A stretch of 64,000 nt of DNA from Bacteroidota bacterium (GCA_024642665.1 JAHEAR010000002.1:88570-152569); one strand, 5' to 3'. Numbered from the stretch's first letter, positions 8,901-18,400 are shown. Notes: generated by a model from the letters alone, not told the origin. Numbers and translations: made by a program.

Positions 8901-9455
8901 ATTCCGGGTCCACCGCCCTTAAGTGCCAATTTTACAATTACACCTAATCAGCCTTGCATAGACATCATTGATAATACGATTCAGGTCATTGATTTAGCCA
9001 CCGGATATACGGATGCTTCCATAGATTTTGGTGATGGCAGTGGTGCTGTTCCATTTGTTCAGGGAGAATTTATTGAACATGATTATGAAACAATCGGGGA
9101 TTTCCTGATTACGCTGATTGTGTCCAATGATCTTGGTTGTATGGATACTTTGTATCGTGCTATTTGTGTTGAAAATCGCGTCGTGATCTATGTCCCTAAT
9201 GTATTTTCACCAAATGGTGACGGACAAAATGATGTTGTCAAAATTGAAGCATTTGGCATGACAGACATCACCTGGAATGTCTTTACACGCTGGGGAGAAA
9301 ATATATTTGAAGCGCATACTTTCGACGAAACATGGGATGGTACCAATGATGGCCGCTCCATGGATCCCGGGGTTTTTGTAGTGCATATAAACTATACTGA
9401 TCAGGAGACCGGTCAGCAGGGTTGGCATACCTCTACCGTCACGTTAATCAAATAG
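5922..9455 (+). CDS. T9SS type B (gliding-motility C-terminal domain) surface protein with CUB domain
   Basis: A 1177-residue secreted protein. Residues 1-35 form a signal peptide ending FSFAQ. Residues about 42-155 look like a CUB domain (YTFTICVDN, YDILAIYDGPNTG, CVTFHFISD). The middle is a series of short beta modules with repeated phrases such as GGTWAGPG and YTAPNGCVAY. A PKD-like domain lies near 1010-1080 (SIDFGDGSG). The last 90 residues are a textbook type B sorting domain: VPNVFSPNGDGQND, WNVFTRWGENIFE, WDGTNDG. It should be carried across the outer membrane by the T9SS and displayed or released. It is the last large gene of the DUF1501/cytochrome operon and probably the surface partner of those lipoproteins. 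Confidence 0.93.
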   Translation: MMFVYLTYRQLTQRLGHLFICVLLCCAGFSFSFAQTTYMMQNLVVNDCEGTLTDSENGPEVGQYDHNEDYTFTICVDNADEIIIAFNFFSTEDNYDILAIYDGPNTGSPLLASLTGVIQPPPVIVATSGCVTFHFISDDNIVAAGWELDWTVEIDDPVPPVIEVVSVLDCPMDAITFQFDFPVDCDVFTASNFSIIGPGGPSIAQINPLDCISGELGQMFEVVFNAELAQSGTYRLLFNGAIQDVCGEWHDVSANVVFDLTNCPFTVEIVLEDVACEGDCGTVRAMVIGGDVGAIYTYAWGHTPLNQAIVNICTDVTVLLSVTVTDPVSMDMVVAQFNYVPLENPVILNPVQDTICSSMSDHFYQSSLPGGLYTSAIIPAWLEADGRYQFWRWQNMSNLSTDLVTYTAPNGCVAYDTVLVLPVNPGSIEAACVGAPDFMVNGGTPAGGIWQGPNITQNGTFSPIAAGSFVVNYTAPNGCVAYKRINVEPGITLPLVDTICSSQEFDLVAVPYGGRWTGPGIINSILGRIRPWSVPTNQTYTYIYTLEGCVDSIDVFIQELWAGPDFSVCKSDSLIFLNQVGNWSGPGVYLPLQNAFDISMLGPGSYNYTIAAFGCTDDFTLYIEDPYAEPYNPISFCQEDTWYLLSDYVDYGPNWGSFTGPTITEFNDEWYFNPGLAGGGIHTIYFNAVGCQDSFTINVEQFADIPDYSFCELSPAQLLSANPPGGTWAGPGFLDGASGLFDPQLLSPGIHYITYVSPSGCLSNDSIEIIIREVVSITGIDQVYCNADTLINVAINPAGGDFYINGVLSPPQFNPSVLGTGTHELFYTRGTGPCGSEKRIFFSVMPPISGVTSASDSICMGENAVVTIAATGGIGTLTYTWDQGLGFGSSHIVSPTLNALYSVTVTDGCSEPFTSSTFIFVHQPFDISLSTGPPVCYDDTSYVEIVPPVPGQYLVQWYLDTIYENPYLEGNPGIYQAEVTELFSGCRQTFDIQIPGPPPLSANFTITPNQPCIDIIDNTIQVIDLATGYTDASIDFGDGSGAVPFVQGEFIEHDYETIGDFLITLIVSNDLGCMDTLYRAICVENRVVIYVPNVFSPNGDGQNDVVKIEAFGMTDITWNVFTRWGENIFEAHTFDETWDGTNDGRSMDPGVFVVHINYTDQETGQQGWHTSTVTLIK

Positions 9456-9479
9456 AAGCCCAAATAAATAAGGAATAGA

Positions 9480-10031
9480 ATGTCTGTACTTCCTGATCAA
9501 TCCATTATTGCAGCTGTCAGGCAGTGGGTTGAAACTGTTGTGATCGACCTAAACCTTTGCCCTTTTGCAAGGAAAGTTTATCTTAAGCATGGCGTTCGAT
9601 TTGCTGTTTCCGATGCTCGCACAGAAGAAGATTTACTTTTGCATCTACATAAGGAATTGAAACGTATTCAAGCAGATGTTTCCATTGATACTACCCTACT
9701 CATCCATCCTTATATCCTGAATGATTTTATGGATTATAATCAATTTCTTGATCTGGCAGATCATCTATTATCTGAGATGAATCTCACAGGGGTATTTCAA
9801 ATTGCAAGTTTTCATCCGGCGTATCAATTTGCCGGTACCGAATCAGATGATGCGGAAAACTATACGAACAGATCACCCTACCCGGTTTTGCACATCATAA
9901 ATGAAGACGATCTCGAAAAAGCAATATCTTCTCATCCGGATATTGCTGCTGTCCCAATCAGAAATGAACAACTGCTTCGTGATTTAGGCACGAACAAAAT
10001 GAAAGCTCTTCTGAAAGCCTGCTTTCAATAA
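9480..10031 (+). CDS. DUF1415 family protein
   Basis: A 183-residue cytoplasmic protein recognised as DUF1415 from its opening, VRQWVETVVIDLNLCPFA, and from the conserved FHPAYQFAGT and NRSPYPVLHI segments. The family is widespread and uncharacterised. Conserved Cys, His and Asp residues suggest a small enzyme, but no reaction is known. It follows the CUB protein by 24 bases on the same strand, and no promoter-like TAnnTTTG is seen in that gap, so it may be read through. Its housekeeping character suggests this is chance adjacency rather than membership of the operon. Confidence 0.93.
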   Translation: MSVLPDQSIIAAVRQWVETVVIDLNLCPFARKVYLKHGVRFAVSDARTEEDLLLHLHKELKRIQADVSIDTTLLIHPYILNDFMDYNQFLDLADHLLSEMNLTGVFQIASFHPAYQFAGTESDDAENYTNRSPYPVLHIINEDDLEKAISSHPDIAAVPIRNEQLLRDLGTNKMKALLKACFQ

Positions 10032-10124
10032 GTTGGTCTCTCCTTATTTGATTATATACCATAATGCTGCCAATAAACGAGAATCCATTTACCCTCCCTA
10101 TATTGAGATGTAATTCGTTTAACC

Positions 10125-12293
10125 GTGCCACAGAAAATTCTTCTTGTCAATCCTCCTTTTACACAGCTCAACACGCCCTATCCGGCAACGGCCTATCTTA
10201 AGGGATATCTGAATACCCGGCGGATTGACAGCATACAAATCGATTTAGGGATAGAAACGATTCTGCAGATTTTTTCTAAACCTGGCCTTGAGCGCCTTTT
10301 TCAATCTGTCGAGGAGAAGATCGCAACAGGCTCTCGGAATTCAAAAAGAATATATTCCCTCCGCTTCGATTATATCAACACCATTGAATCTGTCATTCGG
10401 TTTTTACAGGATGAAGACCCAACACTATCCTTTCCAATTGCTGAACGTAAGTTACTGCCTGAAGCCTCAAAATTTGAACAATTGGAGGATGTCGATTGGG
10501 CTTTTGGTACGATGGGCGTCCGTGATAAAGCAAGGCATGTGGCGACCCTCTATCTTGAAGATATTTCCGATTTTATCGTTGAATTGGCTGATCCACATTT
10601 TGGGTTTAGCCGCTATGCCGAACGACTCGCTTTATCAGCCAACTCGTTTGATGAATTATATACAGAACTACATAAACCACTGAATTTTGTTTCAGAGGTG
10701 ATGATTGCATTGCTTGAAGAGCACATCCTAAAACACCAACCCACCATGGTCTGTTTTTCAGTGCCATTTCCAGGCAATGTATTTGCTACACTAAAATGCG
10801 GGCAATGGTTAAAGCTACATCATAAGGAAGTACGAATTATTATGGGTGGTGGTTACCCTAATACAGAGTTACGTTCTATTTCCGATATGCGTGTTTTCGA
10901 ATTTGTTGATTTTATATGTTTAGATGATGGGGAAGTTCCGCTAGAAATAATTTTATCACATCTCGATGGAATCATTGAACCCCGGATGTTAAAACGCACG
11001 TTCACGCTGGTCAATGGCGAAGTCATCTATTGCAATGGTAGTTTGATGCCGGATGTTAAACAAGCATTTGCAGGCACGCCGGATTATTCCGGTCTTCCCT
11101 TAAAAAAATATCTTTCCGTCATACAGCTGACAAACCCAATGCACCGTCTCTGGAGTGATGGCCGATGGAACAAATTGACTATGGCGCATGGATGCTACTG
11201 GGGTAAATGTACATTCTGTGATATTTCTCTGGATTATATAAAGAATTACGAAGCTTCATCTGCTCAACTGATTGTTGACCGCATGGAGACACTCATTGAA
11301 CAAACGGGCGAAAGTGGGTTTCATTTTGTGGATGAAGCTGCTCCTCCGGCATTGATGAAAGCCGTGGCGCTGGAGATCCTTCGAAGAAAATTAGTGGTAA
11401 GCTGGTGGACTAATATTCGTTTTGAAAAAAGTTTTACGGCCGATTTGTGCAGACTGCTTAGTGCATCCGGTTGCATAGCCATTTCAGGAGGACTGGAAGT
11501 AGCTTCTGACCGACTCTTACAACTTATCGCTAAGGGTGTTACGGTTGAACAAGTCACCAGGGTCAATGAAAACTTTAAACAAGCCGGTATCATGGTGCAT
11601 GCCTACCTGATGTATGGATTTCCTACGCAAACGGCGCAGGAAACCATCGACTCGCTGGAAGTAGTACGACAGATGTTTGAAGCAGATGTCTTGCAATCTG
11701 CTTTTTGGCACCGCTTTGCCATGACCGCCCATAGCCCTGTTGGTATGTATCCGGATCAGTTTAATGTTAAAACCATCACCGAAGGCATTGGTGCTTTTGC
11801 CAACAATGATTTAGTACACGTTGACCCCACAGGAACAAATCATGATCTGTTTCAGGAAGGCTTGAAACGCTCGTTATACAATTTCATGCATGGTGTTGGG
11901 CTTGATTTTCCACTTCAACAATGGTTTGATGAACCGGTTCCCAAAACTTCCCTTCCGCCTGATTTGATCAGCGGCTATCTGGCAATGCCTTCAGGAAGAG
12001 ATATGAAGGACAGTGACCAATTGGTCTGGATTGGTGGTGCGGTTGCTTACCAAACAGGAAATGCAATGCTTTATATCCATTCAAGACAGGACACTCGCAA
12101 AATTCCTTGTTCAAAAGAGGCAGGTATATGGTTGGAAAAAATATTATCCACAAGCACACCTGGTCACGAACAAGTGCTTTCCTTTAAAGCACTTCGAGAG
12201 GATTATAGTAATGCCGGATTTGAAGATTTCACGCTCTTCTGGTATGGAAATGTAATGGAGTCTTTGAAAGAAATTGGCTTGCTGGTGTTGTAA
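10125..12293 (+). CDS. B12-binding radical SAM protein
   Basis: A 722-residue protein starting at GTG 10125. An in-frame TGA at 10104 blocks any much longer form. It opens with KILLVNPPFTQLNTPYPATA, typical of cobalamin-binding radical SAM enzymes. A Rossmann-like B12 region follows, with VCFSVPFPGN, MGGGYPNTE and LDDGE. The iron-sulfur motif is CYWGKCTFC (Cys357, Cys362, Cys365), spaced CX4CX2C, a variant seen in this class. SGGLEVASDRLL and YLMYGFPTQT are radical SAM barrel strands. The C-terminal 200 residues are not recognised. It stands alone, with no precursor peptide or biosynthetic partner visible within 2 kb. The gene ends 7 bases from the convergent pyrC stop. Substrate unknown. Confidence 0.92.
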   Translation: MPQKILLVNPPFTQLNTPYPATAYLKGYLNTRRIDSIQIDLGIETILQIFSKPGLERLFQSVEEKIATGSRNSKRIYSLRFDYINTIESVIRFLQDEDPTLSFPIAERKLLPEASKFEQLEDVDWAFGTMGVRDKARHVATLYLEDISDFIVELADPHFGFSRYAERLALSANSFDELYTELHKPLNFVSEVMIALLEEHILKHQPTMVCFSVPFPGNVFATLKCGQWLKLHHKEVRIIMGGGYPNTELRSISDMRVFEFVDFICLDDGEVPLEIILSHLDGIIEPRMLKRTFTLVNGEVIYCNGSLMPDVKQAFAGTPDYSGLPLKKYLSVIQLTNPMHRLWSDGRWNKLTMAHGCYWGKCTFCDISLDYIKNYEASSAQLIVDRMETLIEQTGESGFHFVDEAAPPALMKAVALEILRRKLVVSWWTNIRFEKSFTADLCRLLSASGCIAISGGLEVASDRLLQLIAKGVTVEQVTRVNENFKQAGIMVHAYLMYGFPTQTAQETIDSLEVVRQMFEADVLQSAFWHRFAMTAHSPVGMYPDQFNVKTITEGIGAFANNDLVHVDPTGTNHDLFQEGLKRSLYNFMHGVGLDFPLQQWFDEPVPKTSLPPDLISGYLAMPSGRDMKDSDQLVWIGGAVAYQTGNAMLYIHSRQDTRKIPCSKEAGIWLEKILSTSTPGHEQVLSFKALREDYSNAGFEDFTLFWYGNVMESLKEIGLLVL

Positions 12294-12300
12294 CAAGGTC

Positions 12301-13635
12301 TTAACGCTTAAACTTTAAACGCATGCCCTTAGGTTCACCCACTATTTTTCCTTCTGAATAAACCAAATGCCCATTTACCCAGGTTCCATCAATTTGTCCC
12401 GGTAGTGATTTATTTTCCAGGGGAGACCAGGCACATTTATACAAAATATTCTCTTTAGAGACTTTGTATTCTTTATTGACATCGATCAGTACAAGATCAG
12501 CATAGGCGCCTTCCTCCACGTATCCGCGATCCGCTATATTAAAGCATTCAGATGGTGCGTGACACATTTTTTCTACGATACGCTCCAATGAAATTTTACC
12601 GGCTTTCCAATGCGTTAACATCATCTGAAGTGTATGCTGCAATAGCGGGAGACCTGCCGGAGCATTAGGGTATGGCATTGATTTTTCTTCCCAGGTGTGT
12701 GGTGCGTGATCGGAGGCGATGATATCTATGCGATCATCTAGCACAGCCTGTAAGATGGCATCTCGATCTTCCGAAGTTTTTATAGCCGGATTACACTTAA
12801 TTTGATTTCCCAGCGCTATATAATCCTGATCAGAATAATACATGTGATGCACGCATGCTTCTGATGTAATTCGTTTACGCGCGATGGGTCCCGCTTCAAA
12901 CAAACTGACCTCTTCTTTGGTACTGATGTGCAGCACATGAAATCTGGTATTGTATTTTTTGGCCAAGCCAACCGCCATCGATGAGTTTAACAAGCATGCT
13001 TCTCTGCTTCTAATCCATGGATGTACGGAAGGAGGCATCATTTCTCCATATTTCACCTCAGCCTCTTTCATATTAGCTCTGATCGTCCCCTCATCTTCAC
13101 AATGTGCGGCCAGTAAAATATGGCTTCTGGAAAATAACTGATCCAATGCTTCTGTATTATCCACCAGCATATTTCCGGTACTGCTCCCCATAAAGACCTT
13201 AATGCCACATACATTCTGCGGATCAGTCTTCAGGACTTCATCAATATTGTCATTGGTAGCCCCCATAAAAAATGAGTAATTCCCCCATGCGGACTTTTCA
13301 GCAATTTTATATTTATCAGCCAGTAAGGCCTGTGTCACTGCAGGTGGTTTGGTGTTTGGCATTTCCATAAAGGAAGTCACGCCACCTGCCACGCCTGCTC
13401 TTGACTCTGAATAAATATTGGCTTTATATTCCATGCCGGGTTCTCTGAAATGCACCTGATCATCAATAATGCCGGGAATCAGGTGTCTTCCATGCACAGG
13501 CACCTCTGTGACCTTAAAGGGTACCTGAATCGATTGATCAACTCTTTCAATGCGATTTCCGCGCACCAAAACGTCATTTTCAGTGATTTTACCTCTGTTT
13601 ATAACTAAAGCTTCTTTAAAGAGAATATCTGCCAT
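12301..13635 (-). CDS. pyrC: dihydroorotase
   Basis: The third step of pyrimidine synthesis, reversible cyclisation of carbamoyl aspartate to dihydroorotate. I start it at the ATG at 13635 (444 residues, MADILFKEAL). The open frame extends to 13683 but lacks family similarity there. Family features are IPGIIDDQVHFREPG (residues 53-67), LLAAHCEDEG, FHVLHIS and IIASDHAPHTWEEK. The first metal motif reads QVH where most dihydroorotases have HxH (Gln60, His62). I recall the same QVH in other Bacteroidota, so it is probably a clade trait rather than a defect. The gene is divergent from purK, with its own TAnnTTTG element 4 bases from the ATG. Confidence 0.96.
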   Translation of the reverse strand: MADILFKEALVINRGKITENDVLVRGNRIERVDQSIQVPFKVTEVPVHGRHLIPGIIDDQVHFREPGMEYKANIYSESRAGVAGGVTSFMEMPNTKPPAVTQALLADKYKIAEKSAWGNYSFFMGATNDNIDEVLKTDPQNVCGIKVFMGSSTGNMLVDNTEALDQLFSRSHILLAAHCEDEGTIRANMKEAEVKYGEMMPPSVHPWIRSREACLLNSSMAVGLAKKYNTRFHVLHISTKEEVSLFEAGPIARKRITSEACVHHMYYSDQDYIALGNQIKCNPAIKTSEDRDAILQAVLDDRIDIIASDHAPHTWEEKSMPYPNAPAGLPLLQHTLQMMLTHWKAGKISLERIVEKMCHAPSECFNIADRGYVEEGAYADLVLIDVNKEYKVSKENILYKCAWSPLENKSLPGQIDGTWVNGHLVYSEGKIVGEPKGMRLKFKR

Positions 13636-13639
13636 AGCA

Positions 13640-13647
13640 CAAAGATA
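13640..13647 (-). promoter_or_regulatory. putative -7 element of pyrC (TATCTTTG)
   Basis: An exact match to the Bacteroidota -7 consensus TAnnTTTG on the minus strand. Only four bases separate it from the pyrC ATG at 13635. Transcription would therefore begin at or next to the start codon, giving a leaderless or near-leaderless mRNA. No clear upstream TTTG (-33) is seen at the usual distance. Confidence 0.55.
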
Positions 13648-13691
13648 CCTTGATTTCATTCGATAGTTCGGGGCATAGCGCAAAAAATATA

Positions 13692-13699
13692 TAGTTTTG
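13692..13699 (+). promoter_or_regulatory. putative -7 element of purK-purE (TAGTTTTG)
   Basis: An exact TAnnTTTG match on the plus strand, 19 bases before the purK ATG at 13719. It sits in the divergent pyrC/purK gap (13636-13718), so the two nucleotide-synthesis promoters lie about 50 bases apart and point away from each other. A weak -33 candidate, TTCG, is near 13667. Confidence 0.55.
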
Positions 13700-13718
13700 C
13701 AGCCTTAAATATTACAAA

Positions 13719-14882
13719 ATGCAAATTGTCAATCCGTTTTCAACTCCCGATAAAGTGATTGGTATCTGTGGTGGTGGCCAGTTAGGTAAAATGCTCTGTG
13801 AGGCAGCCTCAGCCTGGGACTGGAAAACTGCCGTATTGGATGAATCCCATGATTTTCCTGCAGGAAAAATAGCTCACCGATTTACAGAAGGTGATTTTAC
13901 GAAGTACGAAGATGTGCTGGCATTTGGAAAAACGGTCGATGTCCTGACGATTGAGATCGAGAAAGTTAATCTGGAGGCCTTGATTGAACTTGAAAAGATG
14001 GGCAAAATCGTTCATCCCTCCCCTGCTGCATTAAGGATCATCAGAGACAAAGCATTACAAAAACAATTTTTTATCGATCAGGGACTTCCTACGGCAGAAC
14101 AGTTTTTATTTGATTCACGAGAATCATTGCTGGAGGAATTCCACGCCGGAAAAATCACCATTCCATTTGTCCAGAAAGTACGTTCAGGCGGCTATGATGG
14201 ACGTGGTGTAGCGATCATACGAAAAGAAGAAGATCTGGCATTGTTGCTGGAAGGACCTTGTCTGGTGGAAGCAATGGTAGATATAGAAACCGAAGTTTCT
14301 GTGATCGCCGTAAGAAATGAAAATGGAGAAATAAAAACCTTTCCTCCTGTCGCCATGGCTTTTCATCCGGAGGCCAACCTCGTGGAATATTTATATTGTC
14401 CAAGTGGTTTAGGTCCTGCCCTGGAACTGGAAGCAACGCAAATTGCGCAAGCGGCCATTGAATCACTTGAAATGTCGGGATTACTTGCAGTTGAACTTTT
14501 TCTCACGACAGATGGTGACTGGTTGATCAATGAAGTAGCTCCTCGTCCACATAACAGTGGTCATCATACGATTGAATGTTGTAGTGTCAGTCAGTTTCAG
14601 CAACACCTGCTGGCTATCTGCAATCTGCCTTTAATTGATCCGCAACTTTTGCAACCGGCCGTGATGATTAATTTGCTCGGGGAGGAAGGCTATACAGGAC
14701 CGGTGAAATATATTGGGATAGAACAAGCTTTACGCTTAGGTTCGGTATATGTACACCTTTATGGAAAGGAGACAACAAAACCTTTTCGAAAAATGGGACA
14801 TGTCACGGTTTCCAATCGAAATGTCAGCAGTGCGATAAAAACTGCTAACTTTATTAAAGATCAAATCAAAGTAATAGCATGA
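13719..14882 (+). CDS. purK: 5-(carboxyamino)imidazole ribonucleotide synthase
   Basis: An ATP-grasp enzyme that makes N5-CAIR from AIR, ATP and bicarbonate in purine synthesis. It has 387 residues, the usual length. The N-terminal dinucleotide-like loop is IGICGGGQLGKML (14-26). ATP-grasp signatures follow: FVQKVRSGGYDGRGV, the glutamates of LVEAMVDIETEVSV, and LINEVAPRPHNSGHHTIE. The ATG at 13719 follows a good -7 element. The final ATGA overlaps the purE start by four bases, which is the classical purK-purE coupling and hands the unstable N5-CAIR directly to the next enzyme. Confidence 0.97.
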   Translation: MQIVNPFSTPDKVIGICGGGQLGKMLCEAASAWDWKTAVLDESHDFPAGKIAHRFTEGDFTKYEDVLAFGKTVDVLTIEIEKVNLEALIELEKMGKIVHPSPAALRIIRDKALQKQFFIDQGLPTAEQFLFDSRESLLEEFHAGKITIPFVQKVRSGGYDGRGVAIIRKEEDLALLLEGPCLVEAMVDIETEVSVIAVRNENGEIKTFPPVAMAFHPEANLVEYLYCPSGLGPALELEATQIAQAAIESLEMSGLLAVELFLTTDGDWLINEVAPRPHNSGHHTIECCSVSQFQQHLLAICNLPLIDPQLLQPAVMINLLGEEGYTGPVKYIGIEQALRLGSVYVHLYGKETTKPFRKMGHVTVSNRNVSSAIKTANFIKDQIKVIA

Positions 14883-15379
14883 GTCAGCCATTAGTGTCTA
14901 TCGTCATGGGATCCGATTCAGACTTGCCTTTTATGAATCCGGCAGCAGAATTCCTTTCTTCCTTTAATATCGCTTATGAAATTGATATTGTTTCTGCGCA
15001 TCGAACACCGGATAAGCTTGTTGATTTTTCAAAGCATGCACACACGCGTGGGATCAAGGTCATTATAGCAGGTGCCGGAGGTGCGGCTCATCTTCCCGGT
15101 ATGATAGCCAGTTTGACACCTCTTCCGGTCATTGGTGTACCTGTCATGTCCTCTTCCAATTTAACGCAAGGCTGGGATTCGATTCTTTCTATTCTTCAAA
15201 TGCCGGGAGGAGTGCCTGTGGCCACTGTGGCGATCAATGGTTCTAAAAATGCGGGAATTCTTGCAGCACAAATTATTGGTACCCGTGATGAAGAGATAAT
15301 GAACAAAGTACTCGCTTATAAGCAGGAAATGAAAGATGCTGTGGATAGTAAATCAGACCAATTAAAAAGCAAGACTTAA
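14879..15379 (+). CDS. purE: N5-CAIR mutase
   Basis: Converts the PurK product N5-CAIR to CAIR. It has 166 residues, normal for class I PurE. The hallmarks are all present: SIVMGSDSDLP near the N terminus, VSAHRTPDKL with the active-site His, AGAGGAAHLPGMIAS, and PVIGVPV followed by an SILQMPGGVPVATVAI strand. The start codon lies inside the purK stop (ATGA overlap). After the stop there are 58 bases before the convergent end of the giant HYR gene, and I see no hairpin terminator there. Confidence 0.97.
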   Translation: MSQPLVSIVMGSDSDLPFMNPAAEFLSSFNIAYEIDIVSAHRTPDKLVDFSKHAHTRGIKVIIAGAGGAAHLPGMIASLTPLPVIGVPVMSSSNLTQGWDSILSILQMPGGVPVATVAINGSKNAGILAAQIIGTRDEEIMNKVLAYKQEMKDAVDSKSDQLKSKT

Positions 15380-15437
15380 AGGTATATTACCCATCCTAAT
15401 CTCGATTGGTCAAAAAGGTTTCGAGTATTGAGTAAGG

Positions 15438-18400
15438 TTATTTTACTTTTAATATCTTGAAGACGAGCACTTCATCCTTCACTTTAATTTTTATAAAGTA
15501 TAAGCCCGGCGCTTCTGTGGAAAAGGCCGTCAGCACTTCTGTTTCATCAATCAGTTGTTTCTCTTCAACGACTTGGCCTTGCAGATTACACAAGGTGATT
15601 AATACATCATTTTCCTCTCTCAACTTCAGTTTTACATTAAAGTCATTGGCTGAAGGATTTGGATATACGTTGGCAAAAAGTATTTCATTTCGAGCCTGAA
15701 TATCCGGCTCATTTAGAAGGCATTCAACTATTCTAATTTCTTTTGTGACGGCAAGACTTGCACAATCCCCCTGGTAGATAATCAAGGTCACCGTATAAAT
15801 GCCACTGGTTGTATAGTAATGCACGGGATCGGCTTCAAAGCTTATGGTATTATCACCAAAATCCCACAAGTACGCTGTCGAATCAGTAATATTATCCGAT
15901 ATATCAAAAATATAAATAGCCTGATCTGTACATCCCATTTCTGATATTAAAAAATTAGCCTGAATACCGTCTTCACCTGTATTAAATATTGACACCGTAT
16001 CCGATTTTGAAGGACAAAATCCATTGGACACAGTCCATACAAAAACATTCTTCCCTATACCAAGATCAGTGACACTTGTTGATGGAGCATCCGGATCAGC
16101 GATGACACCTTCCCCGGAATACAGTGACCAATGGCCTTTAGCTTTACCTGGTCCAGGTATAGAAGCCTCCAGAAGCACTAAAGGAAGATCACAATACACT
16201 TTATCCGTACCGGCAAATGGATCGTCAAGTTTGGATGCTGTCGTGATGACTACCGTATCAGATTTGGATGGACAACCCCCATTACGAACGGTCCATTCAA
16301 ATCCAATTTCAGTTCCGTAAGGTGCATTTGAAAAATTAGAATGAGGGTCGAATGGATCCACAATAGTTCCAGATCCATACAATAATGACCACTCCCCGGT
16401 TCCTAATAATGGAATTTCTGCAGACAAAAAGAAACCCGTATCGCAAACTGTCAGATCGTCTCCTGCAAAAGCAGCGGAAGTCGAATCTGAATTAGAAATG
16501 ATCACTTCATCTACCTGGGCTGGACAAAAACCATTAGATATCGTCCAGGCAAGCGTAACACTTTCATTGGGTAACAAACCGGTAACTTGAGAAACCGGAG
16601 ATGAAGGTGTAAGTATATTCGCTGTGCCTTGCACCACTGACCACATTCCGGTTCCAACTAAAGGATCGTTTCCTGTTAAAGTTGTAAAGGACTGGTTGCA
16701 TAACGCCTGATCATCTCCTGCAAGCGATTCATCTGGTTTTGCACACAAAGTTATTTTCTGTACACATGAGCTTGAATTTCCGCATGCATCAGAAAATGTC
16801 CATGTTCTGTTAATAATGGTAGGACATCCAAACACTTTCACATCTATATAAGTCACGCCGGAAATACCACAATCATCCGACACATCACCCTGATTTGCAG
16901 CATTCTTAAACACTTGCACACTGCTTCTTCTCATCTCAGTAGAAAATACAGGATCTGTGATGATCGCCACGTCACAATCATCATAATGACGACTCACTGC
17001 ACAGGCAATCACATGAGGTCCTATGGAATCATCTACTGTGATCGTCTGCGTACAGGTCGAAGATTGATCACATGCATCAGTCAATGTCCAGGTACGAGTA
17101 ATGATCATCGGACATGTTCCTGTCACTATATCAATATAGTTTACAGAAGCTATACCACATACATCTGAAACATTCCCAAGATTCGTATTGTCTTCAAATA
17201 CATCTTCACTGGAGGATGCAGTGACCAGTGAAAAAGGCGGATTGGTGAGTGCTTCAACACCACATCCGGACACCATTCGGGATACCGGATTGGCATTTAT
17301 CACCGGCGCAATTGTATCATTGATATTGATCTGCTGAATACATTCAGCGGAATTCCCACACGCATCAGCAATGATAAACTTGCGATGAATGATGTACCGG
17401 TTGGCACAAATTGAATCTGTTATGCCATCTTCAAAAGCAAATGTAAAATCAGTATCATCGCAATTATCGATGATGACCAAATCACTAATATTCGGTACAG
17501 GGACTAAATCTGCACACAGTACGGTAGTATCGGGAGGGCAAGCGATCGTAGGTGCAATGCTGTCAGAAACCATAATGGCTTGCGTGCAGGTGGATGTATT
17601 GCCGCACTGGTCTGACGCCATATAGGTTCTGATCAAAGTAAATTGATTGCTGCAAATTTGATTAATAACTGATTCCCCAACAAAAGTGATAATAGGTTGC
17701 CCACCACAATTGTCCATTGCCATCAGAAGATCAGGATCAGCTTCCGGTATATCACCGAAGCAGTTAATCAAGGTATCTGCGGGACAGGATGTAATTAATG
17801 GTGGTGTTGTGTCTTCCACACTGATTACCTGTTGACAAGTAGCAGTATGGCCACAGCCATCTGTAACCGTCCAGACACGAATGATCATATATTCCTGCGG
17901 ACAACCGCCTTCAATAATTGCATCATTATACGTTATCTCCGGTGAACCATCACAATTATCGATTGCTTTGGCGACCCCTGTATTATCGGGCAAAGTATTT
18001 TCATCGCATTCTATTGTTAAATTGGCAGGGCATGTTATGACTGGAGCCGTATTGTCTTCAACATCTATCTCCTGCTCACAGGTACTGCTATTCCCACAAC
18101 CATCTGACGCTGTCCAGATGCGTATGATCGTATACACCTCAGGGCATCCACCGGGTACAAAAGCATCACTAAACGTAACGGTCGGTACACCACAGTTATC
18201 ATTTGCTATGGCAATACCTGTATTATCGGGCAAAGTATTTTCTTCACATTCTATCGTTAAATTAGCAGGGCATGTTATGCTCGGAGCTGTATTGTCTTCA
18301 ACTTGTATCTCTTGTTCACAGGTACTACTATTCCCACAAGCATCGGTAGCAATCCAGGTTCTAATAATATAATATTCCTGTACACATCCACCGGATAAAA

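Noticed and set aside
13636..13683. Longer N terminus for pyrC (ATG at 13683)
   Set aside because: The extra 16 residues do not match the family and lie upstream of the likely promoter element.
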